Notes: generated from the sequence alone by a model not told the origin. Shown: positions 33,233 to 42,525, counted from the stretch's first letter. The stretch is 64,000 nucleotides of DNA from [Clostridium] hylemonae DSM 15053 (GCF_008281175.1 NZ_CP036524.1:3472001-3536000); one strand, 5' to 3'. Program-made: numbers and translations.

Positions 33233-33263
33233 ATCCTACAGTCTCCTCTACGGTCAGGGTCAA
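33233..33263 (-). promoter_or_regulatory. MerR-type promoter with 19-bp spacer
   Basis: On the minus strand TTGACC (33263-33258) and TAGGAT (33238-33233) are separated by 19 bases, the over-long spacing typical of MerR-activated promoters. The spacer holds an imperfect dyad built on CCTACAGT and ACGGTCAGG. The MerR gene is the third gene of the operon it would drive. Confidence 0.75.
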
Positions 33264-33275
33264 GCAGTTTCTGAC

Positions 33276-33306
33276 AAAAAAACCGATAACCAAATTCGGT
33301 TATCGG
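33276..33306 (-). terminator. Terminator of the bceAB unit
   Basis: CCGATAACC (33283-33291) pairs with GGTTATCGG (33298-33306) and is followed on the minus strand by seven T (33282-33276). Confidence 0.92.
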
Positions 33307-33344
33307 TCCTTTCGCTGCCGGCACACATGCGCCGCGCATCAGAA

Positions 33345-35381
33345 CTATTTAAGAAAGCTGCTCTTAAGCTTTAATATCCGTCTGCTCCCTGTATATGTCA
33401 CGATAAAATACAGTCCGTACACCGCGACAACGAGTCCTCCTGTAAACATCCCGGTCTGCAGCAGCTTTCCTGTACTGATCTCCTCCACACCGGCAAGCAT
33501 CCCTCTTATAATAAATAATGCGTTTACCACGGCCAGCATGAACGGAATCCCAAAATATACCCTCAGCTGCATAAGCAGTGATTCTTTCATATCTTTATCT
33601 CTGGCGCCCATCTTCCTGAGCAGGGCGTATCTTTGTTCATTGTCCGCCGCCTGGGAAAGCTGCTGCAGCGCGAGCACTGCTCCTGCTACAATGAGAAATG
33701 TAATGCCAAGATAGATTCCGATATAGCTGACCGTGAGTATATTGGACATAATTTCCACCTTGATATCCATATGTGTATTGCAGGTGATATGCTCCGGTAT
33801 GGCGAGAATGGCTTCCGAAAGTTTTTCATAGGAATCTGCATTCAGGAACGTTCCGCTGTCCACAGCCGCGAACAGTTCAAGACCTTCTGTCAGCCGCTGC
33901 GGAACGATCAGCGTTCCTCCGTCTGAGTACACATTTTCATTGCCGTATACACGGTTATAGAGGCCCTTGGACGCCGGAGTCAGCTCTGTGCCTTCGAGCT
34001 GCACCGTTCTGCCTTTATGGCTCATGAAATTTTCCAGTTTTTTTCTGTCTTCCTTTACACTGTAATTTATTGCATATTCATTTTCTCCGAGCTTTACCGG
34101 CGCCTTTCCCTGAAGCGCCATTACTCTGTTGTAATCGTCGATACCGACGATATTTATATAATACTTAAATTGTCCGTCGGCGTCCTCTTTCTCTGCGGCG
34201 GATGCGCCGAAGAGATCGCTGGTGAGCCCCTTCGCATTATATATCCGAAGCTCCGCCGAATCTTTCACATAGTCAGACAGTACGAGACCCTTCTGTGCAA
34301 GAATCTGTTCCACCGTCAGGCCTTCACTCAGGCCTTCGTCTTTGCGCAGCGGAAAGCTCACGTCATAAGGCGCGACCTCATCCGCGTCACTGACGAGCGC
34401 CCCTCCGATACTGAGTCCAAGCGTCATAGCCGATATAGACAGGCAGACGAGTATGCTCACCACTCCGATAGAGGCGCCGGCGCTTTTCATTCTGCTGCCG
34501 AGCTGGTTCACCGCAAACAGATGCAGTCGTCTGTAGTAGTACCGCTTACTGCTTTTTCGCACCTTCACTAGCACTTCAGACACCGACATACAAAATAACA
34601 TGCTCCCCGCGGCGATCATGGCGATCCCCTGAAACATTCCCTGTGTAAAATACAGTTTTTCCGGAGCGGCGAGCACAGCGTACCCTCCGCCGATCAGCGC
34701 CGCCGCCAGAACAAACATGAGAATATCCTTTGTCTTTCCCCTGGAAATATTCTCATTTTTCTTCCCTGCGTACAGAAGTTCTAGCAGCTGCATCTTTCTT
34801 ATCTCCCGCATATTCCTCCGGTATACGAAGAAATACATACATCCGAAGAAAAATACCGCCGCGGCGACCGCCTTTGGCGAAAGAAAGAAGCGGTAGTCCG
34901 CAATATCCGTCCCGATAATTCTTGCAGTGACCATGGACAGCCCCTGGGACAGAGCTATACCGAGCACGAGACCGGCAGCCAGGGAAGCTCCTCCTACCAG
35001 GCATGTCTCCTTCCACATCAAGGCGCTTATATCTTCATATTCCATTCCGAGCGTCATGTAAACGCCCATCTCCCTTTTTCTGCGTTTCTGCATAAACTGG
35101 TTGGCATATGCCACGAGGAATCCCATGATCAGGCAGACGAGCAGAGACACCCCCGCCATCATCCCGCTGGAAAAGCTGAGGAAATTTAATCTGTCAGGTA
35201 CGCCGAAGACCCGAAACTGTGCTTCTATTGAATTGAACGTATAGAAAAGGGCGACGGAAAAAGCGAGTGTCATAAAATAAATAAGATAATCTCTTCCGCT
35301 TTTTTTAACATTCTTGACCGCAAGCTCCCGAAATACTTCTTTTGAAGCCGTCCGGTCTGTTCTCATCTTTTCAGACCGCAT
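33345..35381 (-). CDS. BceB-type FtsX-like permease
   Basis: The start at 35381 (MRSEKMRTDRTASKEV) has a GGAGGAGGG site and lies inside the end of bceA, giving 678 residues. The protein has ten hydrophobic segments and a large extracellular loop of about 200 residues (roughly 310-520) between the seventh and eighth, the BceB layout. It starts with the FRELAVKNVKKSGRDYLIYFMTL segment typical of the family. Such permeases detect and detoxify antimicrobial peptides such as bacitracin or lantibiotics, and signal to a BceS-type kinase lacking its own sensor domain, as found here. Confidence 0.92.
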   Translation of the reverse strand: MRSEKMRTDRTASKEVFRELAVKNVKKSGRDYLIYFMTLAFSVALFYTFNSIEAQFRVFGVPDRLNFLSFSSGMMAGVSLLVCLIMGFLVAYANQFMQKRRKREMGVYMTLGMEYEDISALMWKETCLVGGASLAAGLVLGIALSQGLSMVTARIIGTDIADYRFFLSPKAVAAAVFFFGCMYFFVYRRNMREIRKMQLLELLYAGKKNENISRGKTKDILMFVLAAALIGGGYAVLAAPEKLYFTQGMFQGIAMIAAGSMLFCMSVSEVLVKVRKSSKRYYYRRLHLFAVNQLGSRMKSAGASIGVVSILVCLSISAMTLGLSIGGALVSDADEVAPYDVSFPLRKDEGLSEGLTVEQILAQKGLVLSDYVKDSAELRIYNAKGLTSDLFGASAAEKEDADGQFKYYINIVGIDDYNRVMALQGKAPVKLGENEYAINYSVKEDRKKLENFMSHKGRTVQLEGTELTPASKGLYNRVYGNENVYSDGGTLIVPQRLTEGLELFAAVDSGTFLNADSYEKLSEAILAIPEHITCNTHMDIKVEIMSNILTVSYIGIYLGITFLIVAGAVLALQQLSQAADNEQRYALLRKMGARDKDMKESLLMQLRVYFGIPFMLAVVNALFIIRGMLAGVEEISTGKLLQTGMFTGGLVVAVYGLYFIVTYTGSRRILKLKSSFLK

Positions 35382-36138
35382 GGCTGAGCCCTCCTCCCAG
35401 ATAAGATACGACCTGCATGATCTCATCAAAAAACTGCTTCCTTGAACGGCTTCCCTTTACCAGCTCGTTAAAGATCCGGCCGTCTTTGATAAAAAGAATT
35501 CTTTTACAGTGGCTTGCCGTAAATGCATCGTGCGTCACCATCAAAAGAGTCGCATTCTTTTTCTCATTCATCATACGGAAGCTTTCCAGAAGCATTCCCG
35601 CCGACTTGGAATCGAGCGCGCCGGTCGGTTCGTCCGCCAGCACAAGAGACGGTTTTGTCACCACGGCCCGCGCGCAGGCGACTCTCTGCTGCTGTCCGCC
35701 CGACATCTCATACGGATACTTATCCAGTATATCTGCGATACCCAGGTCTGCCGCCACCTCCTGTACCTTACGCTCTACAGTCCCCGGCCTCTCACCTTTA
35801 ATGGCAAGCGCCAGAGCAATGTTCTCCCGCGCGTTGAGTGTGTCCAGAAGATTGAAGTCCTGGAAGATAAATCCAAGCTCCTCCCGCCGGAATTTGGCAA
35901 GCCTGCGCTTATCCAGCACGGTAATGTCCGTACCTCTCACCCATATCTGCCCGGATGTTGCGCTGTCTATCGTAGAGATACAGTTTAACAGCGTTGTCTT
36001 CCCGCTTCCGGACGCACCCATGATTCCTATATATTCACCGCTTTGAACATCAAAACTGATATGATTGACTGCTTTAGTCAGACTTCCTTTATTTTTATAA
36101 AATTTTTCAAGATCTCTGACTTTCAAGATTGTGTCCAT
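35371..36138 (-). CDS. BceA-type ABC ATPase
   Basis: This 255-residue ATPase belongs to the MacB/LolD/BceA group. Motifs: Walker A GASGSGKTTLLN, Q-loop LGFIFQDFNLLD, signature YEMSGGQQQRVACA, Walker B LVLADEPTGALD and H-loop VTHDAFTA. Its stop overlaps the permease gene by 11 bases. A BceR-like box lies about 85 bases ahead of the start. The downstream partner is the BceB permease and the upstream neighbours are bceR-bceS. Confidence 0.93.
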   Translation of the reverse strand: MDTILKVRDLEKFYKNKGSLTKAVNHISFDVQSGEYIGIMGASGSGKTTLLNCISTIDSATSGQIWVRGTDITVLDKRRLAKFRREELGFIFQDFNLLDTLNARENIALALAIKGERPGTVERKVQEVAADLGIADILDKYPYEMSGGQQQRVACARAVVTKPSLVLADEPTGALDSKSAGMLLESFRMMNEKKNATLLMVTHDAFTASHCKRILFIKDGRIFNELVKGSRSRKQFFDEIMQVVSYLGGGLSHAV

Positions 36139-36218
36139 TTATTTGTTCCTCCTTGAATTGTTATCCACAGTCTAACATTCTCTTCTGTATTCTTCCACAG
36201 ATTTACATGACAGAAACA

Positions 36219-36232
36219 TTACATTGCTGTAA
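36219..36232. promoter_or_regulatory. BceR-like binding box upstream of bceA
   Basis: The dyad TTACATTGCTGTAA matches the TNACA-N4-TGTAA inverted repeat known for BceR-type regulators. It sits in the 123-base gap between bceS and bceA, embedded in a slightly longer dyad ACATTAC/GTAATGT. Confidence 0.75.
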
Positions 36233-36261
36233 TGTTCCCCCTGTTATTCTCTCTCATACAG

Positions 36262-37281
36262 TTATATCGTATTCAGATAAAAGGATACCGCGGTTCCTTC
36301 CCCTTTTACGGACCGGATCTCCATCTCTATGTCCATTCTTTCACACAGATTCCTGCAGAGGTAGAGACCCATACCTGTAGACTTTTTAAAGAGCCGCCCG
36401 TTCTCCCCTGTAAATCCTTTTGCAAATACCCTGGGAATATCCTGGGAAGCTATACCGATCCCGTTATCCTCCACAGTGAGCCTGATCCGGTTTTTCCCTC
36501 TTCCCTCCTTTTCATCTGTCTGTTCTGCGGAAAAAGACAGCCATGAATCTCTCTCTTTATCACGATACTTTACCGCGTTTGTGATGATCTGTCCGAGCAC
36601 AAATTCCATCCACCTGATATCCGCAAGCACTTCGCAGTCCAGACTGCCGAACTTTGGGGACACTCCTTCTGCCACCATCATCCTGGCATTTCTCTGCACT
36701 GCGCTCATACATAATTTTTTAAGTGACAGCGGCCGGATAATATAATCTGATTCCACACTTGCGCTTTTGCTGTAATAGAGCATCTGCTCTACATATTTTT
36801 CTATTTTATCGATTTCCTCCGCAAGACCTTCCGCCGCTTCCCCTTTATGATTCTCAAGGATAAGCCGTTCCACTGCTATCGGCGTCTTCACCTCATGCAC
36901 CCATGTCTGCACATAACTTTTATATTCTTCCAGTTCCCTGCGCTGCTTCGCGATCATGTCATTCAGATACTTTCCGTTCGTTCTGACAACGTGATACAAT
37001 ATTTGTCCGTCAAGAAATTCCGGCTCTTCTATCATTTCGCTCAGATACGACTTTTCCTCCAGCTGCTCCAGTGTATCCGACAGTTCATCATAATACCGTT
37101 TTTTCCTTAAAAAGTCATAGCCTGCAGACAGAAGCACTCCCGCGAAGTAAAGTATCACTACCGCGGCAGTGACTGGCGCAGGACTCCCCATAACACTCAG
37201 AAAAGCCGCCGCCAGGAAACTTATGAACAGTTCTGTGAAGAGCGCGAACCATCTGTCTTTTATATACTGTGAAAAACTCAT
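36262..37281 (-). CDS. BceS-type intramembrane-sensing histidine kinase
   Basis: This 339-residue kinase has two hydrophobic segments near the N-terminus (about residues 13-32 and 37-54) with almost no extracellular loop, so it cannot sense alone and should depend on the BceAB transporter. The phosphoacceptor His is in YVQTWVHEVKTPIAVERL. The ATPase domain shows IITNAVKY (N-box), VEDNGIGI and STGMGLYLCR (G-boxes). Its start overlaps the bceR stop by four bases. Confidence 0.93.
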   Translation of the reverse strand: MSFSQYIKDRWFALFTELFISFLAAAFLSVMGSPAPVTAAVVILYFAGVLLSAGYDFLRKKRYYDELSDTLEQLEEKSYLSEMIEEPEFLDGQILYHVVRTNGKYLNDMIAKQRRELEEYKSYVQTWVHEVKTPIAVERLILENHKGEAAEGLAEEIDKIEKYVEQMLYYSKSASVESDYIIRPLSLKKLCMSAVQRNARMMVAEGVSPKFGSLDCEVLADIRWMEFVLGQIITNAVKYRDKERDSWLSFSAEQTDEKEGRGKNRIRLTVEDNGIGIASQDIPRVFAKGFTGENGRLFKKSTGMGLYLCRNLCERMDIEMEIRSVKGEGTAVSFYLNTI

Positions 37282-37943
37282 ACCATATACCCCTGTCCCC
37301 GTTTTGTGAGAAGATAATCATCCAGTCCGATATCCGACAGTTTCCTGCGCAGCCGGTTGACATTTACCGTAAGCGTGCTGTCCTCTATGAATTCTTCCAT
37401 CTCCCACATGTGGCAGATAAGCTCGTTTCTCGAAACGACAGCGCCGGCATGCTCCATCAAATATTTCAGTATACCGAGTTCGTTCTTTGTCAGATCTGCC
37501 TTCTTCCCCCTGTGGCTGGCGCTGCTGCCCAGCACGTCCAGAGACAGACCTTTGTGCGTGATCACAAACGACCTGCCCGGCCCTTTCACCCGGTGCAGCA
37601 CTGTCCCGATGTGGGCCAAAAGGATATGAATATTATACGGCTTTGTAATAAAATCATCCGCCCCTACGTTCAGGCTCATCAGCTCATCCATGTCACTGTC
37701 CGAGCTTGTGACTACAATGACAGGGATATCAGACTGCCTGCGTATTTCTCGGCAGATATAAAATCCGTCATTCACAGGCAGGTTAATGTCAAGCAGTACA
37801 AGATCCGGCGCCGCCTCCATGATCTGGCGGGGTATATCGCCAAACTCTGCCGCCGCCTCCACTGTGTATCCATTTTTCTCCAGAACAGTCTTCAGCTCAC
37901 TGCGGATCTTCTCTTCATCCTCCACTATAAAAATACGTTCCAT
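37278..37943 (-). CDS. BceR-type OmpR-family response regulator
   Basis: The start at 37943 (MERIFIVEDEE) follows GCAGGAGG and gives 221 residues, the normal size; a longer frame to 38018 is not supported. The receiver has VEDEEK, the phosphoacceptor in LVLLDINLPVNDGF and the Lys in DDFITKPYN. The C-terminal winged helix contains TKNELGILKYLMEHAG and LTVNVNRLRRKLSDIG. It should activate bceA through the box at 36219-36232. An extended -10 element (TG-T-TATAAT, 38000-37992) lies upstream. Confidence 0.93.
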   Translation of the reverse strand: MERIFIVEDEEKIRSELKTVLEKNGYTVEAAAEFGDIPRQIMEAAPDLVLLDINLPVNDGFYICREIRRQSDIPVIVVTSSDSDMDELMSLNVGADDFITKPYNIHILLAHIGTVLHRVKGPGRSFVITHKGLSLDVLGSSASHRGKKADLTKNELGILKYLMEHAGAVVSRNELICHMWEMEEFIEDSTLTVNVNRLRRKLSDIGLDDYLLTKRGQGYMV

Positions 37944-38048
37944 AGCTTTACCTCCTGCACATATGTCTCCATTCTCATCATAATATGGTCCATTATAACA
38001 CGATTTCTTCTGTTTCATGTTCTGCGTGGAGATATTTATATCTTTTTA

Positions 38049-38171
38049 TGCGCGCAAAAAGCCGCCATACAGAGAATCGAGTGCGGAAAACGATTTGTGA
38101 CAGATATAGAACTCAAGGCATTCGCGCAGATTCTGGATACAACTGCCGACGAACTGCTCAGCGGGGAATAA
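38049..38171 (+). pseudogene. 3' remnant of an XRE-family regulator gene
   Basis: In this frame the plus strand reads AQKAAIQRIECGKRF followed by VTDIELKAFAQILDTTADE and LLSGE, then TAA at 38169. This is the second half of a Cro/CI (XRE) helix-turn-helix domain, which normally reads SRAAIQRIESGKR followed by a helix of this type. No plausible start or first helices precede it; upstream bases belong to the bceR promoter. It is probably what is left of a deleted regulator. Confidence 0.65.
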
Positions 38172-38183
38172 GATTCCAAAATG

Positions 38184-38224
38184 ACAAACGTCCATGGAAT
38201 AAATTGCATTCCACGGACGTTTGT
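38184..38224. terminator. Hairpin after the FGGY kinase gene
   Basis: A 17-bp inverted repeat with one mismatch (38184-38200 with 38208-38224) starts four bases past the stop of the gene at 38228. On the minus strand CATTTTGG follows; on the plus strand a later T-run. It probably ends the five-gene sugar operon. Confidence 0.65.
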
Positions 38225-38227
38225 GTC

Positions 38228-39730
38228 TCATATTTTTACGAGTGCTTTAAACTGTTCCTTTAATGACCGGTATGACTCTTCGTATACGTCAAACATTTCC
38301 CGGTATGGTTCTATCCATTCCTTTACCGGCTCTACCGTCTTTCTGATCTTAAGACAGGCGGCGGACGCTTCTTCCGGACTTTTGTATTCTCCCATGTAAG
38401 CCGCGTTTATGTAAGACAGTCCGCCCGGCGCGCCCAGATTTACTTCCGGCAGCTTGATCTCCTTTTCAATAACAGACGCTTTGATCTTCAGCCAGATCTC
38501 ACTTTTACTGCAGCCGCCGCAGCAGATAATGTCATGAATGGGAATTCCGATCTTAAGCGCCTGGTTCAGGTTATCCTTCAGCGCAAAGCATGTTCCTTCC
38601 ATAATAGAGCGCATCATTTCCGCCCGGTTTGTATTCAGGTTCAGTCCGATAAACGTGCCTCTTGCGTCCGGGTCCCATATGGGCGCCCTCTCCCCTGCCA
38701 TATATGGGAGAAATATGATCTTTGACGGATACTTTGCCATCTTCTCGATCTCGCTGTTGATCCTCCGGTAGGAATCTTTCCTGACCGTCTCCCCTCCAAA
38801 AAGCGCGTCTCTGAACCACTTAAGTGAACCTCCCGCTGTATTCATCGGCCCGTAGAGGATCGTGCTGTTTTCTCCTCTCCCTTTTAAGTAGGACAGCTCT
38901 CGTGCCGTGACAAGCCTGTCAAAGCCTATGAGCACGACCGAACTTGTTCCGGTCATTTCTGCGATTCTCCCGCCCTCATAAACTCCGGCCTCCAGCCCTG
39001 CCGCTGTGGCGTCCACCGCTCCCGCGAGCACTGTTGTTTTCACAGAGAGCCCCGTCATCTGCGCTGCGGCTTTTGAGACATTTCCAATCGGTTCACAGCA
39101 CCTGTAGACATCCGGCATAAGCGAGCGGTCCGCGCCGACAGCCGCCAGCAGTTCTTCGCTCCAGCAGCAGCGGTGTATATCGTAGATCTGAGTAAGTGAA
39201 GCATGGGTATCATCGATGGAAAATGTTCCGGTAAGCTTATAGTTGATATATCCGTTCACCTGGAGGACCTTACAGCACTTTTCCATAAGTTCCGGCTTAT
39301 TGCGCAGAAACCACATGAGCTCTGTCAGTGTGAAATACGTATCCAGCCGGTTGCCGGTTAACTCAAATATTTTATCCTCTCCTACCCTTTCTTTGATGAT
39401 CTCATATTCTTCCTTACTTCTTCTGTCCATCCAGATCAATGCGTCGTGAAGCGGCTTTCCGTTCTTGTCCACAGGAAGCACGGCCGGCGCCTGGCTGCTG
39501 ACCGATATGACCTTGATGTCTTCTGCGTCAACCCAGCTTTTAGCCAGCACTATGCGGATGCACTGTACGACCGCGTCCCACCAGTTATCCGGATCCTGCT
39601 GCACCCAGGAGGGCTCCGGAAGCAGCGTCTCATACTCCTTTTCAGCCTCTGCCGCCACTTCCGGCCCTTCTTTGAAAAGGATACATTTGACCGTTGTTGT
39701 TCCAATATCTATCCCGAGGGAATACTGCAC
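38228..39730 (-). CDS. FGGY-family carbohydrate kinase
   Basis: The gene begins with GTG at 39730, seven bases after GGGAGGA, and encodes 500 residues. It has the FGGY ATPase fold: LGIDIGTTTVKCILF at the N-terminus, ALIWMDRR for the substrate Asp/Arg region, AGAVDATAAGLEAG with the catalytic Asp, and CCGGCSKSEIW in the C-terminal domain. It is xylulokinase-like in length and style but the sugar cannot be fixed. It is the last gene of an operon with another FGGY kinase, two D-2-hydroxyacid dehydrogenases and a class II aldolase. Confidence 0.9.
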   Translation of the reverse strand: MQYSLGIDIGTTTVKCILFKEGPEVAAEAEKEYETLLPEPSWVQQDPDNWWDAVVQCIRIVLAKSWVDAEDIKVISVSSQAPAVLPVDKNGKPLHDALIWMDRRSKEEYEIIKERVGEDKIFELTGNRLDTYFTLTELMWFLRNKPELMEKCCKVLQVNGYINYKLTGTFSIDDTHASLTQIYDIHRCCWSEELLAAVGADRSLMPDVYRCCEPIGNVSKAAAQMTGLSVKTTVLAGAVDATAAGLEAGVYEGGRIAEMTGTSSVVLIGFDRLVTARELSYLKGRGENSTILYGPMNTAGGSLKWFRDALFGGETVRKDSYRRINSEIEKMAKYPSKIIFLPYMAGERAPIWDPDARGTFIGLNLNTNRAEMMRSIMEGTCFALKDNLNQALKIGIPIHDIICCGGCSKSEIWLKIKASVIEKEIKLPEVNLGAPGGLSYINAAYMGEYKSPEEASAACLKIRKTVEPVKEWIEPYREMFDVYEESYRSLKEQFKALVKI

Positions 39731-39747
39731 GTTTCATTCCTCCCATT

Positions 39748-40800
39748 CTAGGAGAGCACCTCCGGATTGCAGATGAACCGGGGTCTTTCTCCAGCAAGTA
39801 GTTTCTTCACATCGCCAAGCGTGATCTCTGTCTGGTGTCCCACAATGTCCCTTGCAGAGCCGGCCAGGTGCGGAGTCAGTACGACATTGCGCAGCGCCAG
39901 GAACTTATCTTTTGATGGTATCGGCTCCACCGGATACACGTCAAGGCCGGCGCCGGCGATATTATGTTCTTTCAGCGCGTCGTAAAGGGCATCGTAATCC
40001 AGCACTCTGGCTCTTGCCGTGTTGACAAAATAGGCCGTGGGCTTCATGAGCGCGATTCTGTCTCTGCTGATAAGCCCCTCTGTCTCCGGGACTACGTTAC
40101 AGTTTACACTGACAAAATCGGACTCTTTCATCACGGTATCCAGGTCCGTCTTTTTTGCCCCGAGATAATCCATATCTTCCTGCTCCACATAAGGATCATA
40201 AACGAGAAGCTCCATTCCGAGCGCCTTTGCGCGTTTTGCCACTTCCCTGCCGATCATGCCGAATCCGACCTGCCCGAATATTTTGCCGTACATCTCGGGG
40301 CCGCCGCCGTAGAGAGCAAAAGGTGCATCCGGATCCATAGACCACTCCGACATCGTCTGCGCGCGTTTTCCGCCGTCATCCTTATAGGAAACTCCTGTCA
40401 GCTCGTCAGTGTATTTCAGCAGATGGTCTGTAAGACTGATATTTTTGGATACGCACATGAGCAGCGCTATCGTGTGCTCCGCCACCGCGACTGCGTTTCT
40501 TCCTCCGGCCCTCAGAACAGGGATCTTCTTTGCCGTGGCCGCCTCAATATCTATACTTGCAAAAGCCTCGTTCCGGCAGCACACTATGACTCTCAGCCGG
40601 TCTGCGGCCTCGATCACTTCTTTTGTGATATCTTCAAATTCGGTGATAAGAAGCTCGATCCCTTTGATCTTTTCTTTCATTTCCGCAGCCGGCATCTTTT
40701 CTCCGATCACACCATAACCTGCAAAAGTGTAATCCGACGTGACCGTCTCAAGCAGCTTTTCATATTTCCTGTCAAACCTCGCTGTGATCAATGTTTTCAT
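39748..40800 (-). CDS. D-isomer-specific 2-hydroxyacid dehydrogenase
   Basis: This 350-residue NAD-dependent dehydrogenase is of the PGDH/glyoxylate-reductase type. The nucleotide-binding loop reads FGQVGFGMIGREVAKRA. The catalytic triad region includes VNTARARVLDYDALYDAL (Arg) and LTPHLAGSARD (His). It is homologous to the dehydrogenase at 41488-42525 and is separated from it by the aldolase gene. It begins 14 bases after the aldolase stop. Likely role: reduction or oxidation of a 2-keto/2-hydroxy sugar acid or of an aldol-cleavage product. Confidence 0.88.
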   Translation of the reverse strand: MKTLITARFDRKYEKLLETVTSDYTFAGYGVIGEKMPAAEMKEKIKGIELLITEFEDITKEVIEAADRLRVIVCCRNEAFASIDIEAATAKKIPVLRAGGRNAVAVAEHTIALLMCVSKNISLTDHLLKYTDELTGVSYKDDGGKRAQTMSEWSMDPDAPFALYGGGPEMYGKIFGQVGFGMIGREVAKRAKALGMELLVYDPYVEQEDMDYLGAKKTDLDTVMKESDFVSVNCNVVPETEGLISRDRIALMKPTAYFVNTARARVLDYDALYDALKEHNIAGAGLDVYPVEPIPSKDKFLALRNVVLTPHLAGSARDIVGHQTEITLGDVKKLLAGERPRFICNPEVLS

Positions 40801-40814
40801 TGCCCGTACATCTC

Positions 40815-41468
40815 CTATCTCTGCCCATATTTGTTTAAAAAGAAATCGTGGAAAAAGTCAATATCCTCCTGGGATATCTCCACAGGACCTCCGATGCTCT
40901 GGCTGTTGATGTATACCATGGCGGCCTTTTCCAGCACCTGGGAACCAACGTACGCTTCCGTGAGCGTACGGCCTACCGTGATCGCCCCATGATTGGCGAT
41001 GAGCGCCCCTGCCCGCTCCTTAAGCGCGCCGACTACCTCCTCTGCCATCTCCTTCGTCCCCGGCATCGTGTATGCGGCAAGACGCACCTCTCCGCCGAGT
41101 ATCTGAACCTGGTCGTCACAGACAGGGGGGATCGGTTTTCTGGCAGTCGCAACGGTAAGTGCATAGGTCGAATGCGTATGCATGATACCGTTCACCTCCG
41201 GTCTGTCCAGATAAATGGAGGCATGTACGACCGCTTCGACAGAAGGCTTTAAGTTCCCTTCATACGCAAGCGTATGCATATTGATGATCACCATGTCCTC
41301 AGCGGCCAGCCGTTCGTAGTCCATGCCGGACGGCGTGATGACCATGTACTCGTCGTCCACCCTGCCGGATATATTTCCCCACGTACCGGCTACAAGTCCA
41401 CTGTGGTACATGCTGAGGGCCGTATTGCACACTTCGATCTGGGTCAGTTTTGCTTTTTGTCTGTTCAT
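40815..41468 (-). CDS. Class II aldolase/adducin-family protein
   Basis: The start at 41468 (MNRQKAKLTQIEVC) has GGAGG and gives 217 residues, the size of L-fuculose-phosphate aldolase. Zinc ligands are in GIMHTHSTYA and in LIANHGAITVG; WGNISGRV and ITPSGMDYE are also typical. Members cleave ketose 1-phosphates or epimerise ribulose 5-phosphate. Between two dehydrogenases and two FGGY kinases it probably splits a phosphorylated ketose or sugar acid. Confidence 0.9.
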   Translation of the reverse strand: MNRQKAKLTQIEVCNTALSMYHSGLVAGTWGNISGRVDDEYMVITPSGMDYERLAAEDMVIINMHTLAYEGNLKPSVEAVVHASIYLDRPEVNGIMHTHSTYALTVATARKPIPPVCDDQVQILGGEVRLAAYTMPGTKEMAEEVVGALKERAGALIANHGAITVGRTLTEAYVGSQVLEKAAMVYINSQSIGGPVEISQEDIDFFHDFFLNKYGQR

Positions 41469-41487
41469 TCTTTTATCCTCCATATGT

Positions 41488-42525
41488 TTAGTATCTGTAC
41501 TGATATAACAGATGCTCCCCTTTCAGGAATCTCTTAATATCAGATACGATCTGTTTTGTGTGGTTCACGAGCACGTCATCTGTCGCTCCCGCGATATGAG
41601 GCGTCACGACCACATTGTCAAGTTCCGTTATGTATGGATGATCGCGGGCTATCGGTTCACTTTCGTATACGTCAAAGGCCGCGCCGGCGATTCTTTTTTC
41701 CTTCAGGGCTTCTATAAGAGCCTCCTCATCGAGAATAGCTCCTCTGGACGCATTGATGAAATAGGCCGTCGGCTTCATGAGCGCGATCCTTTCCCGGCTG
41801 ATAATGCCTGTCGTCTCCGGCGTCACCTTCATGTGACACGTGATAAAATCGGACTCTTTCATCAACTCTTCCACCGAATGCGCCTTTTTTATCCCGATCT
41901 CCTCCACATCGACTTCACCGACGAACGGATCGAAGATCAGAAGCTGCATTCCGAATGCCCTGGCGATCCGTCCCACCCTGCGGCCGATACTGCCGTAGCC
42001 GAGGATCCCCAGCGTCTTGCCCTTCAGCTGTGTCCCCTTGAAGACCATATAGGGGGCGTCTGCTTTCATATCCCAGATAACGTCTGCCTTCAGTCCTTCC
42101 TTTGTCTCCTTTCTGGAAGACGGGTCTCCGGTGTATTCTCCTCCTTTTAAGGCCTTATACGCCATAGGGATCTTTCTTGCGGCAGAGAGCATCAGGCCGA
42201 TAGTCATCTCCGCCGTAGAATCAGAATTGCGCCCCGGCGTGTAGAGGACCGGTATTCCCCGCTCCTTCGCCGCCGCCATGTCCACGTTTACCGGGGTTGC
42301 CCTCGTACACGCGATCAGTTTCAGATGCTCTGCGTTTTCTATTACCTTTCTCGTAATGTCGTCGTAACTCGTGATGATCATATCTGCGTCCCGCGTCTTT
42401 TCTGCCAGTTCTTCTTCCGGCATTTTCGGAAGGCCGAGCGCCCAGCCGTCTTTTACGACTTCCCCCACTTCATACAGAGGCTTCAGTTCTTCCTCGTTAT
42501 ACTCGGCTGTAAAAAAAATCTTCAT
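41488..42525 (-). CDS. D-isomer-specific 2-hydroxyacid dehydrogenase
   Basis: The start at 42525 (MKIFFTAEYNEEEL) follows GAGGAGG and gives 345 residues; a frame opening at 42543 overlaps the preceding kinase. The Rossmann motif is LGILGYGSIGRRVGRIA and the catalytic region includes INASRGAILDEEALIEAL and VTPHIAGATDD. It is a paralogue of 39748-40800, and having two in one operon suggests two different acids or opposite reactions. Confidence 0.88.
   Translation of the reverse strand: MKIFFTAEYNEEELKPLYEVGEVVKDGWALGLPKMPEEELAEKTRDADMIITSYDDITRKVIENAEHLKLIACTRATPVNVDMAAAKERGIPVLYTPGRNSDSTAEMTIGLMLSAARKIPMAYKALKGGEYTGDPSSRKETKEGLKADVIWDMKADAPYMVFKGTQLKGKTLGILGYGSIGRRVGRIARAFGMQLLIFDPFVGEVDVEEIGIKKAHSVEELMKESDFITCHMKVTPETTGIISRERIALMKPTAYFINASRGAILDEEALIEALKEKRIAGAAFDVYESEPIARDHPYITELDNVVVTPHIAGATDDVLVNHTKQIVSDIKRFLKGEHLLYQYRY

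Noticed and set aside
37269-38171. 300-codon plus-strand frame covering bceR
   Set aside because: Most of it is antisense to bceR. Only its last 40 codons look real, and these are reported as an XRE remnant.
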